NCBI GenBank assembly: GCA_003614735.1
Contig: KZ992538.1
Span: forward strand, 1 to 33,918
Reading direction: 5' to 3'
Source: Thamnocephalis sphaerospora
Taxonomy: Eukaryota; Zoopagomycota; Zoopagomycetes; Zoopagales; Sigmoideomycetaceae
Length of the DNA: 33,918 bases
Part shown: positions 32,276 through 33,918 of the stretch, piece by piece
How positions within the stretch are numbered: position 1 is the first letter of the stretch
How the letters are laid out: each line of letters begins with the position of its first letter
The notes under the pieces: generated by a model
Databases searched by the model: none
Told to the model about the DNA's origin: nothing
The model's input: only the letters and a program-made list of their open reading frames with translations
Program-made: the position numbers and the translations under genes

Positions 32276-33444
32276 ATGGGCACACGTGCCAGCAGATATC
32301 TTGCGTCGAGCGGGCCACCAAGTAACCAAAGTGACACTGTAAACGCTCGCGCCTCTGTATCTTTTTTCAGCAGCTCAGATCACACACGCTCGCAGCGTGA
32401 CAAGGCGCCAGCCGCACGAGCCAACTTTGTATATGTGGACGGACGACGCTTTCACGGCGCCGAAAACACGCCCTACATGCTGCCCAACGATGATGAGGAA
32501 GCAGACCGGTGGGTAATGCGAATAGTGCATCGCATACCGGTTCATAGCTAATGCCGGTGACCGTGTAGACTGCATGAGCAGCACTTTGCACTTTGTGCGC
32601 TTATAGGTAACAACTATGTCGCCGATCAGCACGGGATGAGACGTGTGCTGGATGTGGGCACCGGACCAGGCGCCTGGATCATGGTAAGAGCGTTGCACCG
32701 CATCGTCTACTGTGGCTCTCATTTCACTACTCATGCTCTTCTGGATCTAGGATATGGCAACAGAGTTTCCAGCGTGTGAATTCATTGGCGTAGATGTATC
32801 GCCTATTCAGCCGGTGGTGGTAATGCCATCAAATGCTCGCTTTGAGATTACAAACATATTAGAAGGTGCGTAGTGTGAGGCCTTTTGCGCAACTGCAGGC
32901 TACTAATCGACGCTTGTGTTGGCATTTTCGCCTAGGACTCTGCTTTGCGGACAATGCCTTTGATTTGGTGCATGCACGCCTGCTCATGGCAGCGATGCCC
33001 AAAACTTGTTGGCCAGATTTGATTGCAGACATGGCCCGTGTTTGCACGAGCGATGGCGTGGTTGAGCTTTGCGAGACGGATGCAATCATCTGCAATGCCG
33101 GTCCAGTTGCCGAACAAGTCAACGGCTGGCTTCTTGCCGTGTGCAACATGCGTGTCATTGACCTAAGCCATGTGTGGGGCATTCCTCTTATGATGCAGGA
33201 AGCCAAACTGCAAGTGGAAAAGCGCGTCAAGTACAGCATGCCTATCGGCGAGTGGTGTGGCCCGCTCGGCAAAGTTGGCCTCAGCGGGCTTGTGGGCATT
33301 ATCAATGGCATGCGATTTAGCATCATGCAGGCCTGTGGAGTAACAGACGAGCACATTGATACGCTTATCGCAGCATTGCCGGAAGAGGTGAATCAGCGCC
33401 AGAGCCACTGGACAATTGAGCTTACGGTGGGCCGAAAGTTGTGA
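32276..33444 (+). CDS. SAM-dependent methyltransferase MT5, predicted N-myristoylated
   Basis: Exons 32276-32508, 32569-32683, 32751-32865 and 32936-33444 join in phases 2, 0 and 1 to 323 residues. The start MGTRASRY fits MGxxxS plus a basic residue and resembles MT3's MGARATKH. A 50-residue Ser-rich segment leads to FVYVDGRRFHGAENTPY, MLPNDDEEADR and HEQHFALCALIG. SAM motif I is VLDVGTGPGAWIM (GTGPG at 108-112), then DMATEFP, FIGVDVS, NAFDLVHARLL and MARVCTSDGVVELCETDA, with SDG in place of PGG. The third intron contains a TACTAAT branch-site match at 32901. The first donor is GTGGGT, weaker than those of the paralogues. Exons 2 and 3 are 115 nt each. It closes the tandem array. Confidence 0.9.
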
Positions 33445-33918
33445 AGGCTCCTGGCCGGCTGACTCCAGCACCAAATTCAGCGGAAAATGCAGTGCCACGG
33501 CTATTGGTCCGCCATGATCGTACTGCTGTCTGTTCGTGCTGCTCGGTAGCCACTCCCTAACTAACAAGGCAAAGCCGTATTATCGCCGACGCCCAGCCTA
33601 GCAAAATGCTACATGTTCACTCGCACCGGCCATTGTGTATCACTCTTTAGTTGCAGGGAGATACATAGTGTGCCCGTATACGATGCAGTTGGCAATTGCT
33701 AATTGATGATCCACCGGCTTATGTGTATACAAAGCTATTCGGTTACTTCTAAACTTGAATCGCTATCCGCTGTATGCCGTTACTTTTCGCCCGTTCACAC
33801 ACACGTAGTAGGGCGAGCGAATAAAACCGTAAAATAAAGTGCAACAGAGCGCAGTGCCATGTGGCGATGTATGGCTTTGCTCGCACATACACACCGGTAT
33901 CGGCGCACCAGCCCATGA
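33445..33918. other. 3' region after MT5 to window end
   Basis: No gene supported. A 22-base motif at 33813-33834 (GCGAGCGAATAAA, then CCGTAAAA) repeats the one near 21539. It includes AATAAA but lies about 375 bases beyond the MT5 stop. Confidence 0.4.

Noticed and set aside
12765-33444. Secondary-metabolite gene cluster, because of LaeA-like methyltransferases
   Set aside because: No polyketide synthase, NRPS, terpene synthase, P450 or transporter of that kind is present; the methyltransferases are a paralogous array.

Overview
The window reads as eukaryotic nuclear DNA, most likely from an early-diverging fungus. Most genes are split by short introns (56-130 nt) with GTAAGT/GTGAGT-type donors. 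The gene set is fungal: a dysferlin-domain protein, a CCC2-type copper ATPase, an F-box protein, a secreted subtilase, a class II sirtuin, small secreted proteins, and a family of LaeA-like SAM methyltransferases. Zoopagomycota or Mucoromycota would fit, but that placement is inference. There are no bacterial operons and I saw no tRNA or rRNA.

Layout. 1-1183: 3' part of a dysferlin-domain gene. 1479-2431: first copy of a ~950 bp duplicated block carrying an 8-cysteine secreted protein. 3713-6905: copper P-type ATPase in five exons. 7165-8199 (minus): orphan seven-transmembrane protein. 8200-12764: gene-poor, with two (TG)n tracts and one small Pro/Ala/Ser/Thr-rich secreted protein. 12765-14406 and 17555-19343: two long methyltransferases (MT1, MT2) separated by 3.1 kb of pyrimidine-rich DNA. 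19994-20682 (minus): secreted double-psi beta-barrel protein. 20899-21096: probable RNase H relic of a retrotransposon. 21593-22545: second copy of the duplicated block, same orientation, 20.1 kb from the first. 22961-24562 (minus): F-box-like protein. 24763-26391 (minus): subtilisin with propeptide and a hydrophobic C-terminus. 26749-27854 (minus): sirtuin. 28632-33444: three more methyltransferases in tandem (MT3, MT4, MT5).

The most striking feature is the five-gene methyltransferase family. The genes share intron positions and phases and almost fixed 115-nt internal exons. Four of the five begin with MGxxx(S/T), the N-myristoylation pattern. This suggests membrane-tethered SAM methyltransferases diversified at their N-termini. 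The second notable feature is the direct duplication of the 8-cysteine gene: the coding sequence is identical in both copies, while parts of the flanks have diverged.

Gene models were spliced by hand. Every complete model sums to a whole number of codons. Starts are less certain than internal splice sites, especially for the copper ATPase.
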